NCBI GenBank assembly: GCA_029747015.1 | Contig: JAKOGI010002736.1 | Span: 1-64,000, forward strand | Source: Carnegiea gigantea | Lineage: Eukaryota > Streptophyta > Magnoliopsida > Caryophyllales > Cactaceae | Length of the DNA stretch: 64,000 nucleotides | Reading direction: 5' to 3' | The notes under the pieces: generated by a model | Databases searched by the model: none | Told to the model about the DNA's origin: nothing | The model's input: the letters and a program-made list of their open reading frames with translations, nothing else | Shown here: positions 62,547 through 64,000 of the stretch, in pieces | Layout of the letters: the number at the start of each line of letters is the position of its first letter | How positions within the stretch are numbered: position 1 is the first letter of the stretch | Position numbers and translations under genes: made by a program

Positions 62547-62935
62547 ATCGGATTCTTGTGCAACAAATCTTTTATCGAGTGTACGCGGCTGCCGAGTCGC
62601 ACATACAACGCGCCAAATCTAAAGAGGTTGCAAGTTTGTAACTGATAGTTCGGAAGAGGCGAGCTAAGCGTGCGTTACGGACGGTAGCTCGGCCACCTTC
62701 ATCGCCCCGTGCAAGCATTGGGTTTCATCCGTGTGTTGCAGTCAAAAAGGGCCTCTGACGTGGTTTTCAGGTCCAGGAGGGGTCCGCAGGGGAATTTTGG
62801 TAATTTCGAGCGAACATGGGTGGAAGGCCTGATTTGGATGCTTTTTCCTCGTCCTGGTCAGTTCTCATCCGACGGCCACAGCAAATGAAACGTGAAAGAT
62901 CGGTGCTTTTTAAGGAAGAAAAAAACAGCAAAAAA

Positions 62936-63054
62936 GGAGTGCAACTCGAGGACTTCCCAGGAGGTCACCCATCCTAGTACTACTCTCTCCCAAGCACGCT
63001 TAACTGCGGAGTTCTGATGGGATCCGGTGCATTAGTGCTGGTATGATCGCACCC
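62936..63054 (-). rRNA. 5S rRNA: 5S rRNA gene, copy 128
   Basis: Full 119 nt, three changes (ggagtgc, aactcgagg, ctctctccc); C- and A-boxes intact. 5' flank N; 3' flank B. Confidence 0.96.
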
Positions 63055-63441
63055 ATTGGATTCTTGCGGAACAAATGTTTCATTGAGGGTGCAAGGCCGC
63101 AGAGTTGCGCATACAGCACGCCACCTCCAAAGAGGTCGCAAGTTCGTAACTGACAGCTCGGAAGAGGCGTGCTAAGCGTGCGTTACGGACGGTAGCTCGG
63201 CCACCTTCATCGCCCCGTGCAATCATGGGGTTTCGTCCGTGTGTTGCAGTAAAAAAGGGCCTCTGATGTGGTTTTCAGGGCCAGGAGGCGTCCGTAGGGG
63301 AATTTCGGTCATTTCGAGTGAACATGGGCGGAGGGCCTGATTTGGATTCTTTTTCCTCGTCCTGGTCATTTCTCATCCGAAGGCAACAGCAAATGAAACG
63401 AGAAAAATCGGTGCTTTTTAGAAAGAAAAAACGACGAAAAA

Positions 63442-63559
63442 GGGGTGCAACACGAGGACTTCCCCGGAGGTCAACCATCCTAGTACTACTCTCGCCCAAG
63501 CACGCTTAACCGCGCAGTTCTGATGGGATCAGGTGCATGGTGCTGGTATGATCGCACCC
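63442..63559 (-). rRNA. 5S rRNA: 5S rRNA gene, copy 129 (1-nt deletion)
   Basis: 118 nt: gtgcatggtgctgg lacks one base. C-box ccggaggtcaacc, A-box cttaacc, gcgcagttc, atcaggtgc. 5' flank N; 3' flank C. Confidence 0.93.
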
Positions 63560-63945
63560 ATTGAATTCTTGAGGAACAAATGTTTCATTGAGTCCACGCG
63601 GCCGCCGAGTCGCGCATGCAGCGCACCAAATCTAAAGAGGTCGCAAGTTCGTAACTGACATCTCGGAAGCGGCGAGCTATGCGTGCGTTACGGATGGTCG
63701 CTAGACCACCTTCATCGCCCCTTGCCAGCGTGGGGTTTCGTCCTTGTGTTGCTGTAAAAAAGGGCCCCTGAAGTGGTTTTTAGGGCCAAGAGTCGTCCGT
63801 AGGGGAATTTTGGTCATTTCGACTGAACATGGACGAAAGGCCTGATTTGGTTGCTTTTTCCTCGTCCTGGCCAGGTCTCATCCGACGCCCGCAGCAAATG
63901 AAACGAGAAGGATCAGTGTTTTTAAAAAAGGAAAAAAACGAACAA

Positions 63946-64000
63946 GGGTTGCAACACGAGGACTTCCCAGGAGGTCACCCATCCTAGTACTACTCTCGCC
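63946..64000 (-). rRNA. 5S rRNA: 5S rRNA gene, copy 130, cut by window end (class D)
   Basis: The 3' 55 nt are present: gggttgcaac and a class D flank; C-box intact. The rest lies beyond 64000. Confidence 0.95.

Larger units (their letters stand above)
1..64000 (-). repeat. Plant 5S rDNA tandem array, about 507-bp units
   Basis: The whole window is head-to-tail 5S rDNA. Each unit has a 119-bp gene and a 385-390 bp spacer. 5S rRNA is transcribed by RNA polymerase III with TFIIIA and joins the large ribosomal subunit with ribosomal proteins uL18 and uL5. Seen directly: 130 gene-derived segments, all on the minus strand, with A-box (nt 50-64), IE (67-72) and C-box (80-97) at the positions known for plant 5S genes, T-tracts after the 3' end, and a GC dinucleotide at -13/-12. 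Spacers contain no other gene. The long GC-rich spacer does not let me name a species. Confidence 0.98.

Noticed and set aside
1..64000. Many 60-220 codon open frames on both strands with similar peptides (for example ending in CCSKMGPLKWFSGPGG or starting MTSWEVLVLHPFF).
   Set aside because: They are spacer sequence read in frame. They recur only because the spacer recurs, they run across 5S genes, shift frame between copies, and lack any recognisable domain.
1..64000. CRISPR-like regular repeats.
   Set aside because: The repeat is 119 bp with 388-bp related spacers, and is a clear 5S rRNA gene with pol III boxes, not short repeats with unique spacers.
1..64000. 5S-derived retroelement (Cassandra-type TRIM) origin of the copies.
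   Set aside because: Copies are strictly tandem, keep their own spacers and show no LTR ends, primer-binding site or polypurine tract.
1..64000. Gymnosperm origin suggested by the long units.
   Set aside because: The gene has GCACTAATGC and not the GCGTTAATGC form I associate with gymnosperm 5S; not decisive, but it favours an angiosperm.
1..64000. Bacterial-style promoters or ribosome binding sites ahead of short frames (aggagg occurs in every unit).
   Set aside because: The aggagg motif is the 5S C-box region (caggaggtc) and conserved spacer, not a translation signal.

Overview
The window is one uninterrupted, head-to-tail tandem array of nuclear 5S rRNA genes from a flowering plant. No protein-coding gene is supported. 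The gene is 119 nt, starts GGGTGCGATC, ends GTTGCACCCC, and carries the plant-type internal pol III boxes. It does not carry the GCGTTAATGC block I associate with gymnosperm 5S genes, so an angiosperm is most likely. I cannot name the species. All copies are on the minus strand, so the printed strand shows each gene backwards: terminator T-tract (as A-runs) on the left, transcription start on the right.

The window holds 130 5S-derived sequences: 121 full or near-full copies (116-121 bp; 112 of them exactly 119 bp), one copy with a 13-nt internal deletion, seven truncated or internally deleted remnants, and one copy cut by the window edge at 64000. One further unit has lost its gene completely (junction near 3800). 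Normal spacing is 505-508 bp, so each gene is separated from the next by a 385-390 bp non-transcribed spacer. Every gene-free gap over 300 bp is such a spacer, and I see no transposon, tRNA or other insertion in any of them. Shortened units occur at about 5.1, 6.6, 9.2-9.5, 19.6, 20.7-20.9, 31.2, 35.3-35.7, 39.8-40.0, 56.9 and 59.5 kb.

Class codes used in the entries. The 3' flank of each gene (lower coordinates) falls into classes by its A-runs on the + strand: A (aagaaagtaaaaaacaacg), B (aaggaagaaaaaaacaac), C (agaaagaaaaaacgacg), D (aaaaaaacaaacaagggtt), E (gtgttttaaaaaaggg), F (ttgagaaagaaaaaacaac); a prime marks a variant. The 5' flank is either N (minus strand TGAAACATTTG, no TATA) or T (minus strand TATAAAAGATTTG, a TATA element at -30 to -23). 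Box status refers to + strand consensus: C-box caggaggtcacccatcct, IE ctctcg, A-box caagcacgcttaact.

The array is strikingly heterogeneous. Only two copies (46614 and 48134) match the window consensus exactly. The classes are not randomly mixed: E-D-A trimers recur with identical spacing at 22.1, 40.0, 47.1 and 49.1 kb (a fifth, at 3.8-4.7 kb, has lost its E gene), and a second trimer type with a distinctive A unit before D recurs at 1.3, 28.6, 33.1 and 37.2 kb. Larger paralogous blocks link 32.1-34.2 with 36.2-38.4 kb, 47-48.2 with 49-50.3 kb, and 8.6-13.7 with 56.3-63 kb. The picture is a 5S locus evolving by multi-unit duplication, short conversion tracts and microhomology deletions rather than being kept uniform.
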